64,000 nt of DNA from Ancylostoma caninum (Eukaryota; Nematoda; Chromadorea; Rhabditida; Ancylostomatidae), in NCBI GenBank assembly GCA_037903475.1, contig JBAJFG010000019.1, positions 5,579,001-5,643,000 on the forward strand, given 5' to 3'. The notes beneath the pieces were generated by a model, which was not told the DNA's origin, searched no databases, and worked only from the letters and a program-made list of their open reading frames with translations. Position 1 is the stretch's first letter. Every line of letters begins with the position of its first letter. Position numbers and translations under genes: made by a program. Positions 38,808 through 51,080 of this stretch are shown here, piece by piece.

Positions 38808-39942
38808 ATGAAGGCGGCATCCGTTATTCTCTTGTGCATACTGTGTGGCGCTGCTATGGCGAAACTCCGGTGTGGTAACGATGGAATCCAGCATGGAATT
38901 GCTCAGAACATTCTACAAAACGACTGCAAAGGACGACTAGGTTAGACAAATTCATCGTGCTATGTATTTCCCCACATTTGCAAGTCACTGAAGCTTGAAA
39001 GCACACGAGCGGATGGGTTGCTACAGCGTTCTCTTTTTTTCCTTCCATTTCTATCAGGTTACCACTACTTCACGAGTTTCGGAGTTCACTTCATGTTCAC
39101 CTCGCACCAGAGTTTTGTTCCACATCTTTATGAAAAAAAGAACTAAGAACTTTTATCGCTTCAAAATTTGGAATCCGTTCAAGATAACGCTATCCATTGA
39201 AAAATGCGTAAAATGACACCTCTTCAAGAAATTATACTGACCTTCTACTAGAAACACAACGCTTTCACACCGATCCGATAGAAGAATTCAGCCGGAAATG
39301 TGAAATCACCAAAAAAGTGAATTCCTTTTTTCTTTGACGCACAGAACAGTAATTCACTATTTTTTCAAGACTGATCTGTCCCTTAAATAGGTCACACCTG
39401 TGCTAGAATTCTAACGATAAACAACGGTTCTTCTATGCTGAACTTCTTAGGGTACTGGAGCTTATTCTTATTTTGCCGAAGAAATAGTAATGCGCGTTCT
39501 TTTCGATCAGAGCAGCACCACTCAGTCCTTTTTTTTATGTTTCACGTTGTACTGACCTTATGTCACAACCTCATGCGTTCAGACTTAGTACTTTTTTACA
39601 TACACTTATTTACTAACAGACTCACGGGAAGACAACAAATAAATGATCATGCAAATAAATAAATAAACCCCGTTTACAGGAAAAATCGATGCATGTTGTG
39701 TGAACCACACGAACTGTTACAAACAGAAGTCGCCACAGAAAGTCTGCGATGACACGTTCTGCGACTGCATAAACCAGGCAGCGAACGCATTACCTCTTTG
39801 TTCTGTAAGTTCGGGCCGATTTGGCATTCTTTTCTTGCATTTTGTGCCTCTGAATAATTCTGATTTTCAGTTCCACGCGAACAATTTCTGTGCAACTGCA
39901 CGCACCTTCGGTGGATTCCAGTACAACAAGCCTCCGCAATAA
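38808..39942 (+). CDS. Secreted phospholipase-A2-like cysteine-rich protein, probably catalytically dead
   Basis: Small secreted protein of 109 residues in three exons: 38808-38940, 39680-39804, 39871-39942, with matching phases and good GTAAGT and TTTTCAG sites (the first donor is GTTAGA). Residues 1-18 form a clear signal peptide ending AMA. The mature part has the spacing of the nematode secreted PLA2-like family: CC-x2-H-x2-CY at C50, C51, H54, C57, Y58, then C67, C72, C74, C85 and C93. In active PLA2 the His is followed by a Ca-binding Asp; here residue 55 is Thr, and no glycine-rich calcium loop is evident. Hydrolysis of phospholipid is therefore unlikely. The same change makes N53-H54-T55 an N-glycosylation sequon. 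Family assignment is from memory of the motif, not a search. Two AATAAA signals follow the stop. Confidence 0.75.
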
Positions 39943-39961
39943 TGAAGAGTGTTTCGGTAAT

Positions 39962-39978
39962 AATAAAGAGTAAATAAA
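39962..39978 (+). terminator. Polyadenylation signals of the PLA2-like gene
   Basis: Two AATAAA hexamers (39962-39967 and 39973-39978) begin 20 and 31 bases after the stop codon. Confidence 0.6.
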
Positions 39979-40832
39979 CACAGTCAGGACACAGTTACTG
40001 TATATCATCTGCTCAGACATCCCTTTGATGGATGTTGATGCTCTAGCACAAATGTTCATTTAAAATATCAAATAGTAAGAGAAAGTACATTGCATGGCAA
40101 TGGTACTTTCAGCCTCCTAACAGCATACCTTTCTCGCGTGTGAAAAAATGGGAATTTGTTAGCATGATTCGTTTAAAAACAACAAAAATAAAACACATCT
40201 TTTCCTAAGCACTCCAACGAAGAGGGGCCCGATGAAGCAGTCTGAACGAAGGTACTGCAAGGATTTGGCACTGTCTGGCTGGAAAGAAGTAAAGTCCAAA
40301 TGGGCACTCGAAGGATTTCCTCACGCAGGACTGTAGGGGTATAAGCCATTATTGAACCTTCGCCTGATCACTTCTTCACCAGGTGTCCGTGCTTTTTTTT
40401 CTTTTTCTCCATTAAGTAGGAAAAGTTCTAAACTATTGACATTTTCCTGAACTAATCCAGATCATTGCCGAAAAACTTTTTTTGAGGCGGTTGATCTTAC
40501 AATTGGATCATATTTTTGAAAAATGTAAGCCATTACGAGAAAAAAAAAACCAAAAAAACCACCTACATCGTCAATGGGAGCACCACTTCCTGGGCATTAC
40601 GATAAGCACAAGGAGTGCTCTTCGAAGTGGTACCCACAATTTTCTATGAAATATGAATACAAGAAAAATGGGAACGAACAGTCACTGCTACACCATTCTT
40701 GAAGTAACTACGTATGATAACTGTGATAGTTTGCGCCGAACTCGCTTGGGATATTTTCCACTGCAAAAACAATCACTGCATGAGCTTGAATTCTGGAATC
40801 CGAATTCTGGAACCTGACAACAATATCCCAAT

Positions 40833-42799
40833 TTACACAAAATTATCTCTCTGTTTGTCGTCCTCTTTGCTTCTGCAATTGTAGGCCATCCTGATATCAA
40901 TTCTTCCCTTTTCCTTTCCCATGTATCTATGCGAATCAGAGGAAAACAATGGAATAATAGCACGAGAATCGTAATCTCTTTCCCAGCGAGGTCTAGTGCG
41001 TCAGCGCCAGTCAATATGCACAAACACTGAGTCAACAGTCGCAAGAATGGAAAACGAGCAGGACACCCCATGACCTCCATATGTGTACATACGCGAGCAA
41101 TTTTTCAACGTAGTTCTTCTGCACGATTTTTCTCATAAAGTCTTTTCTGAGTCTCCTTCCAGCAAACTCACACAGATTTAGAGAACCTCCATCGGATGAT
41201 TTGCTGATAACTATGACATCAAACCCGAGGTTTTGCAAAAGCACAGGGTCTGATATAACAGTTGCGTCCTTCATACCTTCATACTCGGCTATTTTTATCG
41301 TTTGATATTTGTTTACCATACGTACAGTCCTTCTCGGGAAGATAGAGGTGTTCTGCTACTGCAGCATCGCTGCGGGACTTGAGCGATGCGAGCAGAGAGC
41401 GCATGCTCAAAGTGAGCGGGTCGAGTAGGTCCTTCAGCGGTCGCGACGTTATATAACCGCACTCGGAAACCGTCAGCGCTTTCGACAAGGACTGTACATA
41501 CATGCTTCCTGCAGTGGTATCAGTGCTTGCTTGCGAAGACCACCCCCTGAGCAGGAAATACTGCCGAATTTTCACGCAAGAAAGTACGATTCTGTATTAG
41601 TTTGAAACATTTCTATGCTGACTTTGCTTTACTTATCCAATTTTTTAATTTTTTCCCACATGACTATGAATGCCAACTGCAAGCTCTTCTCCAATTTTTC
41701 ATTTCGTTTTGAGGGGAAGAGGTTTCTACAGGGTGGTCCAAAATTACGGAGACAAGGGCGCGATGCGCGTTTCTCGACTTATCTCATCTCGAGTTTTGGC
41801 GTTTTGCATCCAATCTGTTGCTGTTCATTTGTTCAATTGTGCAGCCTCTTCCAAAACATTACGTAACACTATGATTTTTAGGAACAGCTAGACCGTCAGT
41901 CAAGCTTAGTTTTACCACCCAATTACATTTTTTGTGTAGAGTTATCACGCATCTTGTGCTGATGTGTAAAATTTTACAAGAGACACACCAAGCAGTACAT
42001 CGAAAAGAACAAGGTGTGGAAAACAGAAAAACGTTAAAGTCATTGTGAATGGCCACCTACATACCTTGGTTATGAGATCCAGAATTTCGCGCGGATACGC
42101 CGAAATTCAACGCGGGCTGAGGGTGCTTTTCAATTCTAATCACCATCATTAAATGTATTATGAGGGAAATACTTCTCAGAACTTTGAGAGTGGTAGTTGA
42201 TGAGCCTAATAAATTCCAGTCCCCTCCCTAAACAGTGAAAAATGGACCAGGAATAGCCCTAAAGTACGTTTTTGCTATGTTTTTGCACAGGAATTCATGT
42301 CCGCTTCCTTATAAATCCTATTCTCAGTACTCATTCGAGCAGATTTCTTGTTATGATATTCATTCGAGGACAGAAACTGACTTCACTCTCATAAAAATTG
42401 TTTAGTCTTTGAAGCAAACGCTTTTAGAAAGGGCAGATTATCTAGGAAGACTGACTCACGAACAAGATAGAACAGTGTGGTGCAATTCTTAGCTACACCC
42501 ATTTGGGGTTCACTTACAGGTAGTTAACTGACACATCGTCCTCTCTATCCCATGAAGTTTTGAACGAGTCTTTTCCAGCTTGAGATTCCACGTTCATCGC
42601 ACTGGTCTTGGTAACTTGTCCGTCCCAATCCACTACTGAGTCTTCAAATTTCACTGTTAGTACTAAATTTGTTACATATCAGTATTCAAGAAATACACAG
42701 TCTCAGGATTATCGCTCTTCCCAGACACTGAGAAACTTCCTACGAACGGCGAACTGGGATTTTTCTGTCGAGCATCGAGAGGGTTTTCTAGGCCAAGCA
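40833..42799 (-). CDS. 3' portion of an unrecognised multi-exon gene
   Basis: Minus-strand exons with consistent phases: 42799-42744 (acceptor CTTTGCAG, donor GTAGGA), 42653-42518 (acceptor ACTAACAG, donor GTAAGT), 41546-41326 (acceptor GCTCAG, donor GTACGT), 41288-41093 (donor GTATGT), 40872-40833 (acceptor TTGCAG, stop TAA). They encode about 215 residues of soluble, Ser- and Asp-rich protein with pieces such as KFEDSVVDWDGQ, MRSLLASLKSRSDAA, ATVISDPVLLQNLGFDVIVI and an acidic-basic C-terminus. No signal peptide or membrane segment is seen and I do not recognise the family. The intron 41325-41289 would be only 37 bp. Upstream (about 42810-43070, minus) coding-like stretches continue in shifting frames, so the 5' part is unresolved and may be damaged. 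A gene is likely; the exact model is not. Confidence 0.45.
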
Positions 42800-44026
42800 C
42801 TGCAAAGTGTTACATTATTGTGTGATCGCATAGGATGTTTCCAAAAGGATTTTAGGTGGCTTAGGTCCTTGCATAATTTCTCCCGGAAAAACTGCTTTGT
42901 ACTGCTGAACCTTCTTCTCTACAGCTGCAAGAATCTATTCTGACTTTGCCCCTGCTCGCCAATAAGAGCTTGCTCCATTTCAGGCCGATTTTCACTCTCT
43001 CAGGATTTTCGCATTCCAGAATTTCACGCAGCAATGAGAGAAGACTTTGAAATCGCTGGCAATATAGCATCAAATTTTAATTTTGTTTGTTATGAATCGT
43101 TTGAAAAAGAAAATTTGGCAGCTGCTTTCGACTTATACATATTTTTTAGAATATAACCATAGTGTAGCTCAGACAAAATGTTTTTATTTTTCTAGAGGGC
43201 TGACAAAATCTCATAAAAAGGTGTGAAAAAAAAACGATATTTTCTCTTATACGATCTTCAGTGTTTTCCGTCGTAAAACCGTCAAATACGATGGAAAAAC
43301 CTTGGCTAGCTACTACGACAGCGCTACGATAGCGAGCGGTCGCGCTGCTAATCTGCAACATATGTAGTTCACTATGTTCAGTTACGTATGGTATTTGACA
43401 TCACTGTTCAACGAAAATGCCATGATGATGGGGACATTAAGGCAAGCGGGGATACTTTCTGAGTACACTCAAACGATAATTGTTGTGATGGCTAAAAGTC
43501 AAATTCAGAAATCCAAGCTTCCAAATCCCAACCCTACTATTATATTTATTCCCAAGGAACGAGCCGTTCGTGGTCATGGTCGTTACCCGTTATCCTTTAC
43601 AGCAATGGTTCCTCTAAGAAAATCCATACTGTTGTTGCCTCGATTAAGGTTAGGACACTGGTCCGTAATCGGCAGCACTGAACCCGTAAAAGTGTACTGG
43701 TTTTGAAGGGCTGGAGAGAACTTATATCAACTCCTTTCCTGGACCTTCGAAAGTAATGTGGTGTTCTGAGTTTAGTTAGAAAAGAGATTATACGCTATGT
43801 ATCCTGCCGCGCTTAGCCGACAGATCTCACGCGCAAACATACCAATCATCGACCTGAGCCGCTCCATGCTCTCTTCATATCGCCTGTTGAGACAGCGTCA
43901 ACACACTTCACAAATAGAAAGGTCACACAAGCGGTTAGCGATAGGACCATGGCAATCCGGAGTGTCTTCTCGTTTAATTCCACTTACAGCTTGTTTTAGG
44001 CGTTTTATCTTGGTTTTTTTGTTCTA
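42800..44026. other. Stretch between the minus-strand gene and the mariner relic
   Basis: The part to about 43070 has minus-strand coding-like pieces in shifting frames (for example VEKKVQQYKAVFPGEIMQG) that may be 5' exons of the 40833 gene. Beyond it only an unconvincing ATG frame at 43374-43706 was seen. Confidence 0.35.
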
Positions 44027-46307
44027 TTAGGTTGTAGGGAAAGTTCTCACAATTTTCAAAAGTATGTTTTTAACCCCATGCTTCCTTGCGGCAACCTATC
44101 TTTTGTATATGTAAGGAGGTCAGGTATGTACAAGCTTATTATTAGCATTTACCATAAACTCTTGCACAACCCTTAACAGAAGGATAGATTTTTCAAAACA
44201 GTACATTTGCGGCCTTTTAGTATACGGCTTTAAATCTGATGATTCAGCAACTGCATGCAGTCCCCATATTAACGCTTTGTTCAGGGACGATACATTGGCC
44301 TAACACAACACATAAGATTGGTCCAGACGTCTTCGTGTTGGAGACTTCAATCTCAATGCTTCCGCACGGTCGAGACGCACATCCGGCGATAACGGTCGAT
44401 GGCGGCGGCGGGTAGATTCAGATCCACGGCAAACTGTCTGTTAAAGGACGCAAGTCTTGGTTGGTTACTCTACAACCATCGCCGATCAGTTGGGCAGTCA
44501 GTTGGGAAAGGTAAAAAAGTTACCACAGCGCGTATTGATGGCTTGGCGGAATGCGATCTTCAGCGACGTGCAGAGGTGGCTACTGAGTTGCCCTCGTACA
44601 AGCCCAAAAAGAATTAGGTCAAGTCCATCTCTCACAGAAAATAGAAGTGGTATCTATATGTCACCATCAAGAGCAGCCCACCTTGGGTTGACAAGGATGA
44701 ACAGCGCAGCCAAGAGCAGGTCTTCACCCTTGGAGGTTATGGCCAGTGTTTGCTATGACTGCAAAGGTATCATTTACTACCGCCGTGTGGCCCTGCGCTC
44801 ACGTCAGACCTGTTCTGTCAGCCGCTGGATAGATTGACTGCAAAAACTGCAGGATACGAATCACGGCACGATCCGACTCCTGCTCGACGATGCTCACCTA
44901 CATACTGCAAGAGTGGTTCGCCGGAGAGTGGTTCGCCGGACTCTACTCGACTATTGATAGAAAGCAGGGATGAGCGGAACTCCGACTTCCAACTTCCGAA
45001 ACTCCCGATAATCCGGCGTTTTTTGAGCTTCCGACTTCCGAAAAAACGCGAAGAAAGCAGGAAGATTTCGGAAGTCTTGGATGGTGACCAAGCTGGATTT
45101 TGCCATATGAGTTTCGTGGAGCTTCTTAGCAAGTGTCCGACACCGTCTATCCTACCCGGCAGTAAGACATCTACCAGAAGTGGCGCTTTCTGTCTGTCTT
45201 CTGTCTTCTTGCATGCATTGTCGTCATCCATCGTACCACACGAACATACGAAGATAACAACCTCTAGGCGGAACTTTTACCTTTTTTCTGTCAGAGAATG
45301 AAATGCCGGAAGATACACTGCGCTGGCTGCGGTTTATATCAGCATGTGAAGGAAATGAGTGTTGGAAAGTGGGTTATTTGGAAAAGAGAATGCTGCTCAA
45401 CATTGGTCACATGATGAAAAGGGCAATTAAAACTTCGAACCATCCACTCTCACTAAGTATACGCGTATTGTCAACTGACTAAATAGTATAAAATTGATCC
45501 AGAAACAACTATTCCTTCAAACCATAGGGTGGCACAGGACACTGCGCAGAAGATGTGAAAACTCTACTGGATAATCGACAAAGGAAACTACCGTAGAGTG
45601 GAGGAGTGGAGTGAGAATGGTGCTAATAAGGCTCTGCATACTTCACTGTAAGCTGTGATTCTGGGAGCAGTGTGGCTACACCATTCCGAAAAGCTTTCGT
45701 CTCAACTATTGAGTTTTCCTTGCCTGACTAACGGGTCTATGTGCTAGTACTTATTTTTCCTTTATTCTTCGGTGACTCACTCTCGATTTCCTGAGTAACG
45801 TCATTCATGGGCACAATTGAAAGAAGCTTTTCAAATGAACACTCGTTGATCTAGCAATACACTGATTGACCTCCTTCCCTATTCAAGTCCTCGTGTAGAC
45901 ACATGTATTGGCTACTCTGTACTCGACTTCCGACTTCCGGCACTTCCGCTATTCCGGTGTTTTTTGGGGCTTCCGACTTCCGAGTTCCGAAATTTCAAAT
46001 CTGACTTCCGCTCACCGCTGATGGGAAGTGCTGACTTACCTACCGCACAGCCCTGACCTTGCCCCAAAAGGTTATCATCTTCTCCTGTCGCTCTCTAACG
46101 GCAAGCAAGGGAAGGCGTTCGATAACAGCTCGAGTCAATGCTACAATAGTTCTAGTTTGCAAAATGTATCGAAAGGCCTCCCGAAATTTGTACAAGAGCG
46201 ATAGCTCGTGATGGTGATTTGTACATTTCTCAATGTGTTTTCCTATTCTTGAAAAGTCAGTAAAGTGTGATGTTTTGAAAATCGCGAGAAGTTTCCCTAC
46301 AACCTAA
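44027..46307 (+). mobile_element. Old mariner (SETMAR-type transposase) relic with a nested insertion
   Basis: Inverted termini TTAGGTTGTAGGGAAA on both ends, flanked by TA. Between about 44340 and 44960 degenerate frames read GDFNL, VDSDPRQTV, STTIADQL, GKVKKL, KWYLYV and WVDKDEQ, the wording of mariner transposases of the kind fused in SETMAR. The catalytic C-terminal part resumes at about 46021 (WEVLTY, then LTLPQKVI in a shifted frame). The 2.3 kb length exceeds the usual 1.3 kb because another element (44965-46020) sits inside. Many stops and frameshifts: long dead. Confidence 0.8.
44965..46020. mobile_element. TIR element nested in the mariner relic
   Basis: Ends are inverted copies of CAGGGATGAGCGGAA (right: CAGCGGTGAGCGGAA), and subterminal runs of CCGACTTCCGA-like units occur at both ends. 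The eight flanking bases are ATAGAAAG and ATGGGAAG, a possible target duplication with two later changes, which would suggest hAT. The mariner reading continues on both sides, proving insertion. No transposase recognised inside. Confidence 0.6.
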
Positions 46308-49300
46308 TACTTTGTCAACAATTTTGAAAAAAAAATATCCGAAAACGTAACATATCTATGGCATCACTCTATCACACTATTGGTCAAAATTCGACGTTTG
46401 GTATTTTAAACTTTAATAAGCTCTATTACTCTGAAAATGGCGCAAGCTAACGTAGCCCAAGATAAAATACGTAGGGTAACACGTCGGCTGTCATTTTCCA
46501 TTGATTTGCTACCAATGAAGTTCAGCTGCTGGGAAGCTTCAAGAGCAAATGAGGGGGATTGAGGCAAGTGGAGGAAAATGACCTCGATCTTGATTTTGAA
46601 CAAGACCTGTTACGCCGTTCGTGCTGCACGGTCCTCAGGGAGGGCGCGTACGCTTTCAGTTATCGAGCAACGGCCATGGGGTAGCAAGTCTTTGCTAAGA
46701 TTTCTTGGCGTATAGCTGTGGGAAATCGCCACATACAACTGTTCCCAATCCATGAAGAAAATTTCCTATTTTTCACAGCATCCTTCTTAGCTTCATTTCT
46801 CGAAGAAACAACATGCATGAGATTAGCGGATGTTTCCTGTAACAACCTGGCAGCTCGTCAAATTCAGTTTGAGAACATCGTCAAACACTCATGCATGTAA
46901 ATTCTGCATGTTCCTTCAGGAAGATCTACCCACACAATAGCATTTAAATATTCATTTTGGTTGCAGATCTTAGATCTTAGTTGCGCTATTTGTGTGAGAC
47001 ATCCCCCTAGCCGTTCCCCTCTCATTCACTTTCTGGTGCATATCGCTCGAACACATTTTGTGCTGCCTAAAACTCAAATAAATCACTGGCTGCACCAACA
47101 AATGGTGCTACCCTTCTAGCTCATTGCTGTATGGCACGCGTACTCACAGTCATCGTTACTGCGAAATTAGTGTCAGAAATAACAAGAATTTAGAGAGTCG
47201 ATGGTGTTGTCGAAGGGTGACGTTGTAAGTCCAAATCTCTTCATGTGCGTCCTCTTTCCTGTTACCATAATTTCTCTCATCATGCGATATTCAGCACTCC
47301 ATCAGTGATAGGTGGTCTTGTCCCGAGCGCATGGTTTTAGCTGACTAAACCCTACAATGTCCAGGATCTAGTATACAAGGGAGTCTCAGTTTTACTCATA
47401 TTCTTTCCCTCCTTTTGGTGGGAAAAGTAAAAATTCCTCACTCGCTAGAGAGTATTCATTTCTCTAGCGTAGTTGGACAAAATTGCTCATGAAATGCAAA
47501 GATAGAGTGGAGCAGAGAGCCTCCACAGAGCCTAAAAAACTTTCAAATGCTATTGTTTGATGGAGCTTCCTGTTAGTCTTTCTTCGGTTCGTATATTTGC
47601 TGCGGAAGCAGGCGGAACCACCCTGATCTTCGAAGCTCAAGTTACTTCGTTGTTGGCAATTAGCGAACTGTTTGCACAACGCATCGTCATCTCCACGGTT
47701 CTACTAGTGAACGCAACTGTTTGATTTATGAATTTTCTTGCAGTCTTGGAAAAAATACACACTTGTTCAGGAGAGAAGTTTCTTTCTTTTCAAATCATCT
47801 AATAGTGAAAAACCAAATGTGCTATATTTGTAATGATAGGTGGTTGTACAGTCCGTTCACCAGGCACCCGCCATTAGGAGAAGGATCACGGACTCATTGT
47901 TAGTGCGGTTGTTTTCAATCAATATCAAGCATGCCTGATAGTGCACAACCGCATCACTTACTTCCATTCTGTGAATGCACCGATACCGAGTCTTTTCTGA
48001 ATGTCTTATATGTGTACTACTTGCCGATGACCTGATAATTACCTGCCGTCTTTCTCCTCTATAGGCGCACTGCTCTCTATAGATATGCGCGTCTAGGAAA
48101 ATCTGATCAGCTGAGATTTGGGACCGTAGTAAAGTGTCATGGCGGTGAGTTGAGCTGCCTGCACAACTGGTCGCCACATTTGGGGCGGTGATCGCACGCG
48201 CGGCGACCTTCCAACACTGAGGAATGGAAGCTCATCACTATCCGCGGCGGTGCTGCCTACACGTATGTGCGGGGTGCTGATCTCATCGCCCTGGAGGGCG
48301 ACGATCGCTATCGTTTGGCCACCAGAAAGTGTGCGCAGCGGAGAGACGACGAGTGAAGTACTCGGAGCGTCACACTCGGAGTATGGTGATGGTGTGAAGG
48401 TAGTATGTACGATCAGGTGCGCAAATTGCACGCAATGCATCTGAGCCTACGGACTCAGGCATGTTGAGTTTCACCCCACAGCACAGAACAAGCTCGAACG
48501 TGTACGACTTGTCAGGAGCACAGAGGAGCTTCTGGTGCTTCTGACAAGCCGTACTCGTTCTAGCTTGGTTGACAACTGTCTCACACGCTAAAATAGCCCC
48601 GGAAGTGATGTGGGAAATGTGTGTGAAGCACGCACATTTGATCACTTTTCATGTACGGCCCATCCAATTCACTATGGCAATAATCACCATACTCCTCTCC
48701 AACGAAGTGCGATCATCGCCCTGAAGGTGAGGTGCGATGACCGCACTGGTCATTTTACTACGGGCCTTGATGTTTTCCACCGTGAAGAAAATGCTACCAC
48801 TACTTCGCTATCACGTACGTAGAGTGTGTTCAAACAAGTCCAAAGCACATGGAAAGTCTTTAGAATTTCAGCACTCTTCAACACTTAAGTTCTTCACATT
48901 GATGTTTTCTACGCAAGAAAAATCAAATGTCTATATCAAATGTCTGGAGAACTGTTTTAAGCACCAGTGTGTTCATTACCAAGCAACGATATCTGCGTCC
49001 ATGGAGCCACGTGGGGCACTGGCCAATATGAGACTCCAGCCAATAGTTTTCGGTCCATGACTTCCTTTATTATAGAGGACAAAAATCAAATTAATACATC
49101 CTTTGAAGCCGCTCATTTGACATAAGGCCAGATAGACACTGCTAAATTTCTTGGCAGAATTTCTTTGCTCTCTTTTTGAACTTGGCCATGTCAAAATTTG
49201 GTGTATGACCGTGGTGAAGACCACCTATAACGAAGAGTTCATAGGAGGATTCTCAACCTGCATTAGATCAATCATAACAGCTCCAACACAGTTCAAGTCG

Positions 49301-49776
49301 AAAAAAGAGATTTGCTTCGAATTCACTGGCAATTTCCAGCCGAGTGCACCCGCATTCTCTACTTCTACCAGAGCCAGTAATTTATATCCTGGGGAAGGAT
49401 ATGTGGGATATGTGATCATTTCTCATGTTCGAGTATAAGCGTTCCAACGAACATTGTAGTTGGTAGAGAAGCACCAGGTTTACCATATAGAATGTTGGCG
49501 TTGCGGATCGGTGCTTGCCCTGCACCTTCTCGGCGTCAGAGTCTTGCCTCACCGTTTCATGATACACCGTCTACTGCCTTAACCATACCAGGGCTCCTCA
49601 ACGTGCAGGCTTCCACCCATGGCATACTACGAGTATACTGCCACTAGAACACTACGCTGTACTACGACGATTTACGGCTGGTCAGAGCGACACGCCGTAG
49701 TACAAAGGAGGATTAGTACAGCTAGTTAGATTATATAAGTTTATTATACTACTAATACTACAATACTACAATACTA
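46308..49776. other. Non-coding stretch
   Basis: No gene or element could be supported. Open frames near 48093-48440 and 49151-49438 have no motif. Confidence 0.4.
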
Positions 49777-51080
49777 TTAGGTTGTTGCGAAAATAATTGC
49801 CGTTTCACGGTATGCTTGAAAAAAACTTTTTTCTTGTCCAATTCAACAAGTTCAAGCCAAATTGTGCTAGCTCCTGGTAGGGTTTGCTCTGCTGTTTCAG
49901 ATGCTTCTTCAATAATCTGGCTAGCTCTTCCCTGGACTTTTTATAGGATCGCGAAAAATGGTGAAACGACGCGATTTTCGAGTGATCGTGTTGTACGGGT
50001 TCAAATTCAACCATTCTGCAGCGGAAGCAGCCCCTAATATAGCGCTTGTTTTTGGCAAGGACTCTCCTTCCGAAAGGACAGTGAGGTGCTGGTTCGCAAA
50101 AATCTCTTCCGGCTATATTGATCTCGAAGATAAACCCGGTCGTGGTCGAAGGATGTCGCTGGACGATCAGGCACTGAGAGCAGCGGTGGAAACGAAACCC
50201 GATACTACTACTCGTACGTTGACGGCAGGCCTGGGGGTTCACTATGCTCTACAGTTTCAAAACATTTGGCCTCCAATGGCAGGTTTCAAAACATTTGGCC
50301 TCCAATGGTGAGAAAATGCAAAAGTGGACACCCCATGATCTGACCGATGACCAGCAATCCACCCGCTACAAGATCTGTTCGCCTCCTCGTTCGCCAGAAA
50401 AACAAGCCATTTCTTGACCGTTTAATAACTGTAGATGAAAAATGGCTCCTATTTGATAATAAGAAACGTGGTTATGCATGGGTAGACAAGTTCTCTACCC
50501 CTCCTAGCTTCCCTAAACCAGATCTTCACCCTAGAAAGGTTATGTTGACAGTTTGGTGGTGTTGTAAGGGTGTTATTCAATATAGCCTACTGCAACCTGG
50601 TCAGGCTGTTACATCAGAGTCTTGCTGTTGTGACTTAGACCTGATGTATGAAAAGTCGCGACAAATGTGGTCGGCAGTGGTAAACGGAGGTGGGCCTCTT
50701 TTGCTCTAGGATAACGCTAGGCCTCACACTTCAAAACTCACCCGGCAAAAACTGACGCAGTTAGGCATCGAGGTCCTCGCTCATCCACCTTACTCTCCAA
50801 ACCTCTCCCCTACCGATTATCACTTTTTCCGGGCTCTCGAAGCAAACCTGCGTCAGCAGCAGTTTCCTGATTCGGAGCATGTTGAAATTGCCTTCCAAGA
50901 GTTCTTAAAATTTTGTGATCTCAGTTTCTATTGTAAAGGTATATATGAATTACGGATCGTTGGCAGAAATGAGTAGAATCTGAAGAATTTTATTTTGATA
51001 AATAAAGTTGAGTTTGAACAGAGTTACAGCATTTTGAACTGGGCTGTCTATTTCGGCAATTAATTTCGCAACAACCTGAT
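49777..51080 (+). mobile_element. Mariner element with decayed transposase
   Basis: A 1304-bp element with matching terminal inverted repeats starting TTAGGTTGTTGCGAAA (left) and TCAGGTTGTTGCGAAA (right, reverse strand), flanked by TA on both sides, as expected for Tc1/mariner insertion. It contains one transposase pseudogene. Length and ends are those of a complete copy. Confidence 0.9.
49958..50976 (+). pseudogene. Mariner transposase, inactivated
   Basis: Starting at ATG 49958 the protein has the mariner N-terminal helix-turn-helix region (HSAAEA; SERTVRCWFAK; DLEDKPGRGR) and later the catalytic segments DEKW, DNARPH and SPTDYH, a D,D34D-type triad. It is broken by a frameshift near 50230, a 29-bp tandem duplication at 50251-50308 in the HTH-2 region, a second frameshift near 50380 and an in-frame TAG at 50707-50709 just before DNARPH. 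It cannot encode active transposase. Confidence 0.9.
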
